This document shows, one piece after another, positions 1 to 9,825 of a DNA stretch of 64,000 nucleotides. The translations under genes were made by a program, and so were the position numbers. Numbering within the stretch: position 1 is the stretch's first letter; each line of letters begins with the position of its first letter. The notes under the pieces are model-generated. The model was not told the DNA's origin and searched no databases. It saw only the letters and a list, made by a program, of their open reading frames with translations. The stretch is from Strobilurus pachycystidiatus (taxonomy: Eukaryota; Basidiomycota; Agaricomycetes; Agaricales; Physalacriaceae), in the NCBI GenBank assembly GCA_019915135.1, contig JAHLMK010000015.1, positions 434,001 to 498,000 of the forward strand, in the 5' to 3' direction.

Positions 1-987
1 GACACCTTCCGAATGCCCAAGGCCGGAGAGCATTCAGCCAAGAAGAAACAACCATCCAAGTGGGCTGGGTTCAACGCTGTTACTGTGGCAAGGTGTGGTC
101 TGACAGGTTGGCCAGAAGCTAAAGCTCTCCGAGATGAAACAGCGGAAACACTAGGAGAATGGATCTTTGAGGACATTCTCTGCCGCTGGGGCTGCATCAA
201 GGAGATTGTAACAGACAATGGTCCGGCTATCAAGAAAGCCCTTAGACACATAGAGGAGAAATATGGTATCACGGGTATCCTAATTACCGCCTATAACAAA
301 CAGGCAAATGGTAAAGTCGAAAGAGGACATTGGGATATTCGCCAGTCACTCTTTAAGGTGTGTAAAGGAAATCCGGAACATTGGCCGGAGTATCTACACG
401 AAGTCCTATGGGCAGAACGAATCACTATCAAAAGGAGTATAGGAACTTCTCCCTTCCATGCTGTAACGGGCTGTGAACCTATAATGCCTATGGACCTAGT
501 GGAGATTACTTGGCTGGTGGATATGCCAGATCACCTTGTATCGCACTCGGATTTGGTTGCACTCCGAGCAAGGCAGTTAATAAAACACAAAGGTGATACG
601 GCAAGGTTAAAGTCTAAAGTCCTTCTGAACAAACAGAAGGCAGCGGAGAAGTTCATGGAAGAATTCAACAACAGCATTCCGCGTTATGTATTCAAAACAG
701 GTGAATTAGTGTTAGTACGGAACACCCGGATTGAAGCTGAAATGAACGCCAAGTTTAAAGAACGCTTTATGGGACCTTTTGCGGTGATTTCCAGGACATC
801 CGCAGGGAATTATGTGGTATGCGAACTGGATGGCACCATCTGGAGGGATAAGATTGCTCAATTTCGAGTAATACCCTTCGTGGCCAGAAGGGATCCTATT
901 GCTTTAGGAGAGACATTCTTCTCTAGGCTTAGGCGTATCAGTCGCGGAGTCGGAAAAGCACTGGATAGAATTGCAAAAACTACTTAA
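1..987 (+). CDS. Ty3/gypsy integrase, C-terminal part of pol (partial)
   Basis: This is the integrase that inserts retrotransposon cDNA into the nuclear genome. The frame is open from the first base, so the protein starts left of the window. The first visible codon is Asp in a D-T-F-R-M-P context that may be the first catalytic Asp. TDNGPA supplies the second Asp and the glutamate follows in NGKVERGH. Downstream come the fungal-gypsy segments LWAERITI and SPFHAVTG and a basic C-terminal region (ELVLVRNTRIE, then GPFAVI). The stop is TAA at 985-987. No chromodomain is seen, unlike the gypsy element further right, so this is a different lineage. No LTR could be delimited after it, because the matching upstream LTR lies outside the window. 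Confidence 0.9.
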   Translation, partial: DTFRMPKAGEHSAKKKQPSKWAGFNAVTVARCGLTGWPEAKALRDETAETLGEWIFEDILCRWGCIKEIVTDNGPAIKKALRHIEEKYGITGILITAYNKQANGKVERGHWDIRQSLFKVCKGNPEHWPEYLHEVLWAERITIKRSIGTSPFHAVTGCEPIMPMDLVEITWLVDMPDHLVSHSDLVALRARQLIKHKGDTARLKSKVLLNKQKAAEKFMEEFNNSIPRYVFKTGELVLVRNTRIEAEMNAKFKERFMGPFAVISRTSAGNYVVCELDGTIWRDKIAQFRVIPFVARRDPIALGETFFSRLRRISRGVGKALDRIAKTT

Positions 988-1067
988 AAAGGATCAAAAA
1001 CGATAACAATGAAAAAGTAGTTGTGCGAAAAAGATTTGGATGCAATTGACAGTTAAGGATGCAAGAC

Positions 1068-1150
1068 TGGCAGCAGAGGGACTCGAACCGGCGCTCGGGT
1101 TTGAAACCAAGTCCAAGACGAGACGCTCAACCGTTGAGCCAGTAGTGTCC
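1068..1150 (-). tRNA. tRNA-like sequence, probably degenerate or a long primer-site remnant
   Basis: On the minus strand there is a good A box (TGGCTCAACGG) and an exact B box (GGTTCGAGTCC) at tRNA-like spacing, a paired D arm (GCTC/GAGC), and a 3' end in ...CTGCTGCCA. The 5' acceptor strand does not pair with the 3' strand, the T stem has two mismatches, and no clean anticodon stem can be drawn. It could be a tRNA pseudogene, or an extended primer-binding complement, since the plus strand reads TGGCAGCAGAGGG like a retrotransposon primer site. It lies 80 bases after the integrase stop. A functional tRNA is unlikely. Confidence 0.35.
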
Positions 1151-1346
1151 GAAATAATCCAAGTGCTCTGGCAGGATGACGGGGACGTCATCAGAAAAAG
1201 TAAAAAGGGAATAGAGGGACAATGGTCCCATTTATTCTAAAGACTATAATTTTGAAATAAAAATGAAATTTTGGGCTCTAAATACGGTACAAGAGAGCTT
1301 CGTAACAAGGGAATGGAAAGAAAAAGGGTCGTAGCCCCTTGAGAAG

Positions 1347-3548
1347 ATGACGCACGACTCGGGCAGGGCTGTGCCCGGCTACGAACAAGAAAGCTTAAAG
1401 GTGATAAGCAACGAAGGTGATGCACTAAGCGAAGAAAAGAAGCCTGGGCAAGTCCACGCACCTTCAACCGCACCCACCATGTCGTCGCCAACACCAGAGG
1501 TCGTTCCGGAAAACAAAGTACGGCTCCACCAAAAACGAACATCAGGGAAGCGAACTAACTTACCTAAAGGAGAAGTCGCCTGCCCCTGCAAACGAAAAGG
1601 AGACCTCGCCAGAGGCAGAACGCGTTGAAAATCCTGTCAAGGTAAGCCAGGAGCAGTAATGAAAAACGGAAAAGACGACTAACGCGTCAAAAAGAAGGAA
1701 CCAGCTGGAGACGCGCGCCCCGAAGAACTCCCAGAAGCACGACCGCCATTTGACTATAGCGGATTCCTCTTGAACAACCGCGTACCGATGGGCCTACGAG
1801 CCGCAGGACTAGACGTGTCCTTAACGCACAAGTTGGCGTCGGCACCCGACCGTACCAGGAAGCTCCTGGAAGAGCACGGATACAAAACGTATCGCGCGGA
1901 CGCGGTCTTCTGGACAGAATTCCAGGACGTACTCGAGGCGCTCGACGCAGCCAACAACACCCCCTTGGAACGCGTCGAGACCGCCCTCACTAGGGCCCTC
2001 GAACAGGTCGAACTAGACCCAAAGAAAAACGACCCGCCAGTGCCGCGTTTTCTAGGCAACCCCCACGCTCGCCCAGACATTGCCCTACAGCTCGAGGAAG
2101 ACAATGCCCAAGTCGCTTTCCTCGCGCCAGAGCAGCTCTGGACCTTTGTGCCGCAGACGGAAGTTGCTGAAGAGTTCTGGGGCCGCCTGATCCCGGTTCT
2201 CAAGAAAGCACGCACCTCCCAGCCCATATACTTTTCCTTCAGCCACGTCTTGGACCTCCTAATCGAAGAAGCGGCGTCGCAGTGCCACCTCCAGCTCTTT
2301 GTGCCGGAGGAACCCGCCCCCAAGACCTCCGAACGCGACGAGAAGGACGACGACCAGGGCGAGGCAGGCGATAGAGAAGAGACGCCGCGGCGAAGAATGC
2401 AGGATGTGGAAGAGGAGGCGGGCAGCGAGCCGGAGGAAGACGAGCTCGCGACGGACAAGTCCCCCACGCCGGTGGCCCCGCGACCCCGACCACAGCCGAA
2501 ACCCCACTCGCCAGCCAAGTCCATGAAGGCGGTGGAAGTTCCGGCAAGGCGACACATGGTAAAAGGGAAGGGAATCGGCCCCAAGACAGCGAACCAGTAC
2601 GTTGTCCGGTGATTTATAGCTCCCTTGCTTCCAGCTAAACGACGCCCCAGACCTAAGACCATCGCCAAGGTCGAACCGCGAGACAAGGAACCTTCGGAGG
2701 TCGAGGAGGACGCCGAAGGAGAAACCGAGGCCGAAGAAGGAGCGACGGAAGCCTCCAGCAAAATGACAAGGCATGTTCCCCTATACGACAACGACGCGCA
2801 CTGTCTCGCCTGTGAGCAGCGTAGCGTCGTATGCACGTTCAACCGGATGCGGTCGAGCGACCGCGGCAACAAGACCAGTTGCGACCAGTGCTCCCTGAGT
2901 CGAGGGATCTACGGTCCATGCCTGCTCGTCTGGGACCGGGAGCCAAAGGCGCCAACTTGGATGAGTCTCGATGGGCGTCTTCGAGCCAAGTTGCAGAAAC
3001 TGGCGCAGCCGCTGGTCAGCGACAAGAAGATCTCGAGCGCGCGTTATGTCTACCCTGCGCGTCGAGGAGCGGCCGTCAAGTCGGAGGTTCAGGAGAAGAA
3101 AGAGGCGACGGCGCAGTCTAAGAAGCGCCGAAGAGAAGTCGAAGAGGATAGCGAGGTTGAGGTGGTCGAGCCCCCGAAGAAGAAGGAGAAGGGGAAGGCC
3201 AAGGCGAAATGAGCCCCGACCCCGGTACCGGACGACGACGACGACGAACTCGAGGAGATCGAAGCCCCGCGCGCACGCCAAGAATCGACGCGTCGCGTCT
3301 CGCTGATGTCGCCACTCCGTCTCGTCACGGAGAAAGAGAAAGCCGAGCAGGACAAGAAGCGAAGGGCCGCCAACGCAGGCGATGGATCTTCGCGTCAAAC
3401 CATCGCGCCCACCTCCTCCGCACGCGACTTCCTCCCCTCGATGGACCAACAAGAAGTCACCGACCGGGTCAACCTGATCCTATCGTGGTACTTCACGTTG
3501 CCGCCCACCGCGCAGAAGAAAGTCAGGGAGATCATCGGCAAGAAGTAA
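1347..3548 (+). pseudogene. Retroelement-associated cysteine-cluster protein ORF, broken by in-frame stops
   Basis: One reading frame runs through 1347-1628, 1770-2612, 2625-3212 and 3213-3548, interrupted only by stops at 1626 (TGA), 1680 (TAA), 2610 (TGA) and 3210 (TGA). The N-terminal part is basic and Pro-rich. The middle (1770-2340) is a helical domain, followed by a long acidic Glu/Asp tract. A cysteine cluster at about 2800-2935 (CLAC, then CDQC, then GPCL) suggests metal or nucleic-acid binding. Lys/Glu-rich low complexity and a short helical end (QKKVREIIGKK) follow. The three TGA codons could each come from CGA by C-to-T change at CpG. It sits behind the integrase on the same strand and may be an accessory or gag-like gene of that element. 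I do not recognise the family. Confidence 0.5.
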
Positions 3549-4084
3549 GACTTCGTCGCGGACAGTTTCCCCTTCGCCGCCGCCGTTTTTGTTAGGACAA
3601 TTTACGAACAATATATTTTACATGTACCTCTACCGCACGCACCCGCCCGCCAAAAATAAAAATCCGCTTTTCATTAAAAACAAGTGTGATTTTCTAAGAA
3701 GAAAGAAAAAGACCTCGAGACCTAAGGTGTTAAGGCAAAAACGCCTTAAAGGCCAAGCCCAGGCAGAGCAAACTTCTCAAAAGTCAAGAGGAGTTTTGTA
3801 TAAGGTCTAAGGAGAAATACAAGCGTGTATAAAAACGAACTAAGGAAAAATTCTATAGGACCTGGCTAAGTAGACTAAACGACTAAGGTCTTTTGTAGGC
3901 TAAGGTGGTTAATCTTAGACCGGTAAAGGAGTTTCGATGAGGAAAGAAGACTAAAAACGATTCCAATCTGGACCCACTGGGAGACGCGCTAAGCGCTCGT
4001 AGAAGAAACCCGAAGACCTAACATCAAGGATCATGATATAGTTTTCCAGGAGTTCGTAGTCCAGTGTGGAGGCGTTTGACCAGT
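3549..4084. other. Non-coding, CTAAGG-rich spacer
   Basis: It lies between two convergent coding units and shows no supported gene. The stretch is A-rich after 3590 and holds several CTAAGG/CCTAAGG repeats at 3715-3910. A plus-strand TATAAAAACG at about 3828 echoes the promoter motif of the two minus-strand genes to the right. It may be 3' untranslated or long-terminal sequence of the element, but no repeat partner is present to prove that. Confidence 0.4.
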
Positions 4085-5070
4085 CTATTTCCCAGAAGGA
4101 TGGAGTGACAAAAGACAAATGCTCATCGGCTCGCTACAAGCGCAGAAGTTACAAGGTGTGCGAAGCGCGGGAAGGAGTTGACGAACGGTGTTCGAAGGAA
4201 CTTCAACGTGGGGAGCCAAACGCCTAAGACGAGTAGGTCGCATCAAGGCTCCCAACTTAGGAAAACCATACAAGGCAGAATTCGCTCGCTGGAACTCCGG
4301 CCACCACTTCATAACAGTTACGATGGACGGAGGCGTTTGATCGTATTGAACAGGGAGGATCCGCAAGGCGTTTGGATCGATAATCAACTCGCGAAGAGTG
4401 GTATCGAATCCCATGTAACCGCCGAAAGTGGATTCCACCTGGAAGAAATAATCAGAAAAGGCGGTTCTGGAGAAGGTGTTTGCGCACCATGAACCGAGGA
4501 ATAATGTCCTTCATCAAGTCGGGATGCACGCCTGGTATGTCCAGCAAACCATACCCAAGGAAGTTATCAAGGGCGAAACCGTCGAGGGTCCTCCCATTGA
4601 CGGCTCGGAACCAAGACTTACAAAGCTCCACGGCTCCGTAGTACAAGGGGAAGAAGTACCGGCGAAAGCCAAGGTAAATGACGGGGTTTTCGTAGAAGGC
4701 GGGATCCCACATATACGCCAGGCGACGCTGGAGTGGAAATAAGCAGGCATAAAGGACCGCAGGCGTTGTTACGCACCAAGGTATACAACAAATACCGCAA
4801 GGACGGGACATCCAAGGGCTTCCCTTCACCAAAATGAAGTACGGGCTCTTCTAAGGCAGCTACCGCCGCGGTATCGTCAACCGTGGAGAGAGTGCCGTCG
4901 TCATAGCGGATAACGATGCTGAATTGCCGAGCGAAGGTATACAATTCCAAGGCGCTGGTCAAGGCCAATTCGCCAAGTAGGGCTTCGAGCTCCTCCGGAG
5001 CAGGTTGGTTGTGCAAGGGGATACCACAAAGGCGAGTGTCAGAGAACGAAGGGAGAATTGGAATAGGCAT
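4085..5070 (-). CDS. Intact three-exon gene of unknown function (295 aa)
   Basis: Exons 5070-4777, 4727-4488 and 4438-4085 join in phase 0, with two 49-base introns (GTGCGT...CAG and GTGCGC...CAG; CTGAT branch site in the second). The result is 295 residues ending in TAG. The start is the ATG at 5070, because a TATA-type motif ends about 31 bases upstream. The protein begins MPIPILPSFSD and has an aromatic-rich centre (RRYFFPLYYGAVEL) and a Cys-containing end (TPCNFCAC). No known domain is apparent. It is antisense to the broken ORF and integrase on its left and parallel to the gene on its right, with which it shares a promoter motif. Intact phases argue that it is, or recently was, expressed. 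Confidence 0.65.
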
Positions 5071-5100
5071 GGCGGTTATGGCAAAACCTGAAGCAACTCT

Positions 5101-5112
5101 GGCGTTTTTATA
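5101..5112 (-). promoter_or_regulatory. TATA-type core promoter of the 295-aa gene
   Basis: On the minus strand this reads TATAAAAACGCC, preceded by C, about 31-42 bases before the ATG at 5070. The identical 12-mer precedes the 409-aa gene at 7076-7087, so the two genes are probably co-regulated or of common origin. Confidence 0.6.
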
Positions 5113-5522
5113 GAGCGCCTGGGCCGCCGTGACGATCCAAGGCAAAGGAAGAAGCAGCTTAAGCGAGTCTAGGAATAAAGCTTAAGCTACTCCGAAGACC
5201 ACTGAAAGACCTAGGCACTGTAAAAACCTAGGATGAACGATTCGACGAAGGTGATCGGGAATTCCCGATCAAACTTACTTAGTTTGATGAAGGCGATCAC
5301 TGGACTTAAGAAGGATCGCCGGAATTGTAACGAATCGCGTCAAAGGAGTAAAAACAAGGTTAGTCGTGTTGAGACGGCTGTGTACTAAAGTAGCTACGGG
5401 AAACAAAGTGCTACCGGACCTACAAGGGATAAAACGAAATCCGAAGCCAGTGTAAATATGAAAGGGAAAGGGACTAGGCAACTGGCTAAGACTTGGAGGA
5501 GGTTGAGACCACCTTTAGGAAA
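5113..5522. other. Intergenic spacer with palindromes
   Basis: No gene is seen. It contains the perfect 18-base palindrome GATCGGGAATTCCCGATC at 5253-5270, followed at once by an AAACT/AGTTT inverted pair, and a CCTAGG pair near 5211-5232. It separates the 3' end of the 409-aa gene from the promoter of the 295-aa gene. Confidence 0.5.
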
Positions 5523-7033
5523 CTACTGGACTTGGTCAACTCCGTCTAAGGCGGAAATGTACAAATCCCGAGTCGACAAAACGAACTGAATCCGACCCCG
5601 GATCTCATTGTAAGAAGAAATAATGTCATGGCGGTATTGACGCTCCAACTGGAGAAGTCCCGGCGAAATATTGGGATCATCCACGCCGGCCAAGCGGGTC
5701 ATGCGCTTATGGACTTGCGCCAAGGCGGCCTGCAAACCGTTGATGTACTGGGGTGCTAATAACCAAGGAGTCAGAAAGGAGAAAGACAAATCAAGTAACA
5801 GGGCGTACCAGCGTCCAACTGCTTGAGCAAGACCGGCTCGATCATAAAGGTCGACGGACGAGCAGCTTTAGCGGCGCGGCGAGAAAGGTCGTCGGGGAGC
5901 TTGCGCTTAGGAGGAAGTTCCTGACCGTTAAGGGACCCCAAGGTTTGCATGGCGCGCTGATAAACACGGGCGTTAACGTCCATCTTGGGTAGGGCAGCAA
6001 AAGGAAGATAACGCACGGAAGTGCTCTAAAGGGGAATCCCAATCAGAACCAAGTAAAGGCAAAAAGACCAAGAGTAGTAAACGACTCACCGCTTCCGCCT
6101 CTTTGAAAAGGTTGTTGGACAAGGACGTCTGTTGGAAGAAATCAGCCAGCTGAAGGCGAAGGGCTATAGAGGAATTGAGCATACGTTCTCACCAACGACA
6201 ATCACGGACTCCTCACCGTCGGTGTCGGCTTCTGCAACATCGTCAGCCCAATCAAAATACTCGCGCTTGAAGAATCGCGCACGGCCATCGGCATCCATGT
6301 CGATGTCTTCTTCCGCCTGTTTCTCCATAGCGTCGGTAATAACTTCAGGGGATTTCTTGCTTTTTCCCTGTGAAGAGGTAAGGCGTTAAGAAAGACCTAA
6401 CGAACAAGTATGAAAGACAAACCTTGCCCTTGGGGTCCGGTTTAACGAAGACGTTGGTCGGATGCATGGGATGATCAGCAGGCAACGGCTGGAACTGCGC
6501 GTTCGACATCTTCTTGGCGGTGTTCACCAAAGGTTGGAAGATGTGCGCGATGTGGTGCGAAGGCGTTTGAGGATGAATACCAAGGAGATGGAGCGTCAAT
6601 CCGAGATAGTTCTTGACGTTGTGGAAGAACAAGACAAGGTCGGATGGGACCTTCGAGTCGGAAGGAACGGACTTGATGTCGGTGTTGGCCATCTAGGAGG
6701 AATTAAGGAAACAACGACATGAGCGAAGAATAAAAAGGGACACACCAAGACCGCCTCCATGATTTTATCGACCTGCTCGGTGATCTGCTTGGAAAGTTCC
6801 ATGTTGAGGCAGGCCTTTTTGATGTCGAGACGGTTGAGGCGAGGGAGAGCCATCGACATGCGAAGCCCGAGGACCGTAAAGGTGTCCGGGGTGGTCGCAG
6901 GAGGATCGTATTCCACGGAGTAGGCGAGGACGGCCACGGAAGCGTCCTTGTGAGTGGCGATCTCCTTCGCGGAAGGAAGGTAAGGAACCGAAGGCAAAAG
7001 ACGAGCGCAAGAAGTCCAGGATTTGGGAGCCAT
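5523..7033 (-). CDS. Intact six-exon gene of unknown function (409 aa)
   Basis: Exons 7033-6746, 6692-6423, 6367-6185, 6128-6090, 6025-5809 and 5755-5523 join without a frame break. All five introns are 53-64 bases long with GT...AG ends, and most show CTGAC/CTGAT branch sites. The protein starts MAPKSWTSC. It has an N-terminal region with VAVLAYSVEY, a central acidic stretch (EEDIDMDADG), a basic patch (KLPDDLSRRAAKAARP) that could be a nuclear signal, and a helical C-terminus (QAALAQVHKRMTRLAGVDD). No recognised domain. It lies upstream of and parallel to the 295-aa gene. The nearby plus-strand integrase and cysteine-cluster ORF run the other way. That five introns are retained shows it is not a processed retrocopy. 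Confidence 0.65.
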
Positions 7034-7075
7034 GTCGAAGGAAAGTAAGGATGAAAACGCCCAGGAGATAAAACA

Positions 7076-7087
7076 GGCGTTTTTATA
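7076..7087 (-). promoter_or_regulatory. TATA-type core promoter of the 409-aa gene
   Basis: On the minus strand this reads TATAAAAACGCC, about 43-54 bases before the ATG at 7033. It is identical to the motif before the 295-aa gene. Confidence 0.6.
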
Positions 7088-8925
7088 GGCGAGCAAGGTG
7101 AAAATTGCCAAGGACCTTGATAAAGATAGAGCGGCAGAAGGTCTGGAGCTTTGCACCAAGGCAGAAGGAATAAGCGTTTTCGCGATACTACTAGGATGTC
7201 GGGGACGACCTTTCAAAAGTCAAGAGGAGATGATACGCATTGTAGAATCCTAGTGCCAGAACCAAGGAATTTTGCGATTCCTGTAGGAGTCTATGCCAGG
7301 ACTTCCCGTCACAGCACAACGACCAGAGAGACACACGGAGAAACTACCTTAACGCAGGCCAGTCTCCAGGACTAAGGAAAACACCCTACGCGCCTTTAGG
7401 ACGCGGTATGATCGACCGATCGTACTCCTTAACTCCGAATATCCTTATCCAAGCGTTGTACTCTTAAAACCAGGAGTTCATTCAACCGTGTCGGTCACGC
7501 AACGACAAGTGCCTACCAGAAATAGCACTACGGGAAGTACCCAGGCAGGAGATACTCTACCAAGAAGGCTCAAGGAGTTTACTCGTGCTAAGTCAGAACT
7601 CGCGCGACCGAGAATAGATCACGGAGAAGATCTCTCTTCCGGGCCATGGCGCCTTCGGAATAGTGATCTCCGCTCCGACGCCCCGCACCAAAGAAGAAAA
7701 CGGACTTCGATCCGCCGCCGGCGATCACTAAAGATAGACCTGGCTAAAAGGCCCGATCATGGACCTTGTACCTCCCTGGAACTCGCGTATTGATGTGGCG
7801 TCACTGAGTTGTCGAAAACGAATCACCTTCCAAGCGCTAAGGACAAACCCAACCAACGCCTAAAGACACGAAAGAGCTCATTAAGGAGTTTTGCCAAGAC
7901 AAGCGGGACCTCGGGAGACAGAAATAGACTTAAGGAAGAGCCAGATCGGTGGTGTGGCGCACTTGGCGCTGACCAAGTGTTCAGTCTTCTCCCGGGTCGG
8001 CTGTTTCGAACAGGGATGGCCAATCAGGACGCTAGTACAGAATGACTCGACCCCCGAGAGGCCCGACATGTAGTAAACCCGCTTACAGTACAGAATAGTA
8101 GGAATAGTATAAAAGGCCAGAAAGCGCCAGTAGATAGGCAGCTTAGTGCCCCCACAGTATCCGCTAGTAATACGCAGTCGCTGTAGTGAATCTAACTCGA
8201 GTTTCGGCTCAACTTACTCTGAATTTGAGAGAACCCAAAAGACCTTGAAAGCCCCAAAAAAGACCTTAGAACCATTTAGGCGATATCAGGTGTTAGCAAA
8301 CTCCTTGAAGAATTCATCGGTTCCTATCCTCCAAGTCACTAAGACAATACTAAACGACACCACTTGGCGTTAGACCCTTGTGTTCGTTAGAAGGCCGGGT
8401 TGCAAGTAGTTCTGCCTTGCAATCACGCTCTGTTGTGAAGTATTCGCCTTTGAGGAGTTTAGTTGAGTTTGAACGAGTGTTGTTATCGTCTGAAACACCT
8501 TACGGAATCTTTGGTCCCAGTCCAAGACACTAGAAGTTTGGTTTAAGGACAAGGAAATCACCTTACTTGGTAGCAGTCCAGTAGCATAAACACCTACGGT
8601 AGCGGCCTGCCATAAGACAATCGCCTTGTACAAAAGAACGATCAATAAGAAGGAGCTACATTGCCTCGCGCTGTTTAAGGTCTCCGTACGTTGTGACTTC
8701 GGCCTACGACTTTCAGATTATCTTGTTTGACTTTGTGAATCAATCTCCCTACACCCCCTAAAACTACTCAAACGCAAGTTCGGAATACATCTCTATTGTT
8801 CCAATACCAAAAGTACTTGTTCCTTTGAACGACTACACCAGCCTCGCTCCCACAAGGAGTATTAGTGAGATATAAGGATAGATAGGATAGATTTCATAGT
8901 CCCTTTTTAGAGGTCTATTTCAAAC
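7088..8925. other. Non-coding or long-terminal-like region
   Basis: No gene can be supported. A plus-strand TATAAAAGG lies at about 8110. A minus-strand open frame at 8370-8645 begins with a hydrophobic stretch (VLLYKAIVLWQAA), but has no confirmed start or partner exon. CTAAGG motifs recur at 7370 and 7840, as in 3.7-3.9 kb. This may be part of the terminal repeat or upstream region of the left-hand retroelement. Confidence 0.3.
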
Positions 8926-9049
8926 GTGCATATCACCGTTCCAACTCCCAACCGCCCAATCCGTCTCGGTCATCGCCAGTTCAAAGCAACCCCGGCATTC
9001 ACTCAGCCAAACCAGAAAGTGCAGCACCCTGGCAATAGCCTCCTAGTCG

Positions 9050-9334
9050 AGCGGGACGCTAGCCCGCATCAGACTAGGTATTCCAACCCCACAGACCCCT
9101 TGTTGACGTCCATCAGGCGAGCGTAGCGCGAGCCAGCATCAGACTGGGGACCTTGCCTACAAGATCTTAGGAATGTGTAGAAAGACGCCCCCTCATTTGA
9201 CGACTGGCATCCCACCGGTCGAGCGTGGCGCTGGCCAGCATCTGACGGGCTTCGCCAATAATCTCGGGATTTGCTGTGCTTCGATCTCTGACACCCATCT
9301 CTTGAGCAAGGCACTGGCCCGCATCGTATGAGAG
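9050..9334. repeat. Four degenerate copies of a ~30-bp motif
   Basis: Copies start near 9050, 9119, 9220 and 9304. Each reads roughly GAGCG-gGCGCTaGCC-GCATC-GAC, separated by unrelated spacers of about 40-70 bases. The array lies upstream of the dioxygenase gene at 9826 and shows no coding signal. Confidence 0.5.
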
Positions 9335-9465
9335 AGCTCCTGTCGGAGATCCTGCAGTGTCCTACTGAGCTGAAGTGTGAGTGCTTGGTGAGCGCTAGTT
9401 ATATATGCCCCTCTGGAGCCACTGTGTTGACTTATTTTGTCAGTTGGTATCGTTCCCCAGTCTGC

Positions 9466-9717
9466 CCATTGTTCTCAGTGCAGCCACTGGGTAGCCCAAT
9501 TGATACCCTATTTGGGATTCTGCGCGTGTGGTCGAGGCCATTGTTTCATTGTTTGCCTCATTGCATGTGGGTATCCTATCTGAGCGAGAGTGCCGTGCCA
9601 GCAGTTGAGACGCAGCCGTCCATTGTTTCCCATGTGTGAGTCAACGCATGCCATTGATGGGCCACACAAGCCATTGTTTTCCCATCTGAGCTTCGTCTCT
9701 CATAGTCTCCATTGTTT
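9466..9717 (+). promoter_or_regulatory. Cluster of six CATTGTT motifs upstream of the dioxygenase gene
   Basis: CATTGTT occurs at about 9467, 9539, 9548, 9621, 9672 and 9710, all on the plus strand and within 360 bases of the ATG at 9826. The core ATTGTT is the kind of site bound by HMG-box regulators, so a regulatory role is plausible but inferred. Confidence 0.35.
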
Positions 9718-9825
9718 GATCGCTGACATTTTTTTGTTCCAAAAGCAGAATTCAGTGGACTGCAATGACTTATAAGAAGCCACCTCCCGCTTTCCTCGAC
9801 CGTATTCACACCAGGATCCACAGCC

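Noticed and set aside
2597..2634. A 38-base intron removing the TGA at 2610
   Set aside because: It would shift the frame, and it is shorter than every supported intron in the window. A plain stop codon fits better.
9050..9334. CRISPR-like array
   Set aside because: The copies are degenerate, spacing is irregular and the DNA is fungal.
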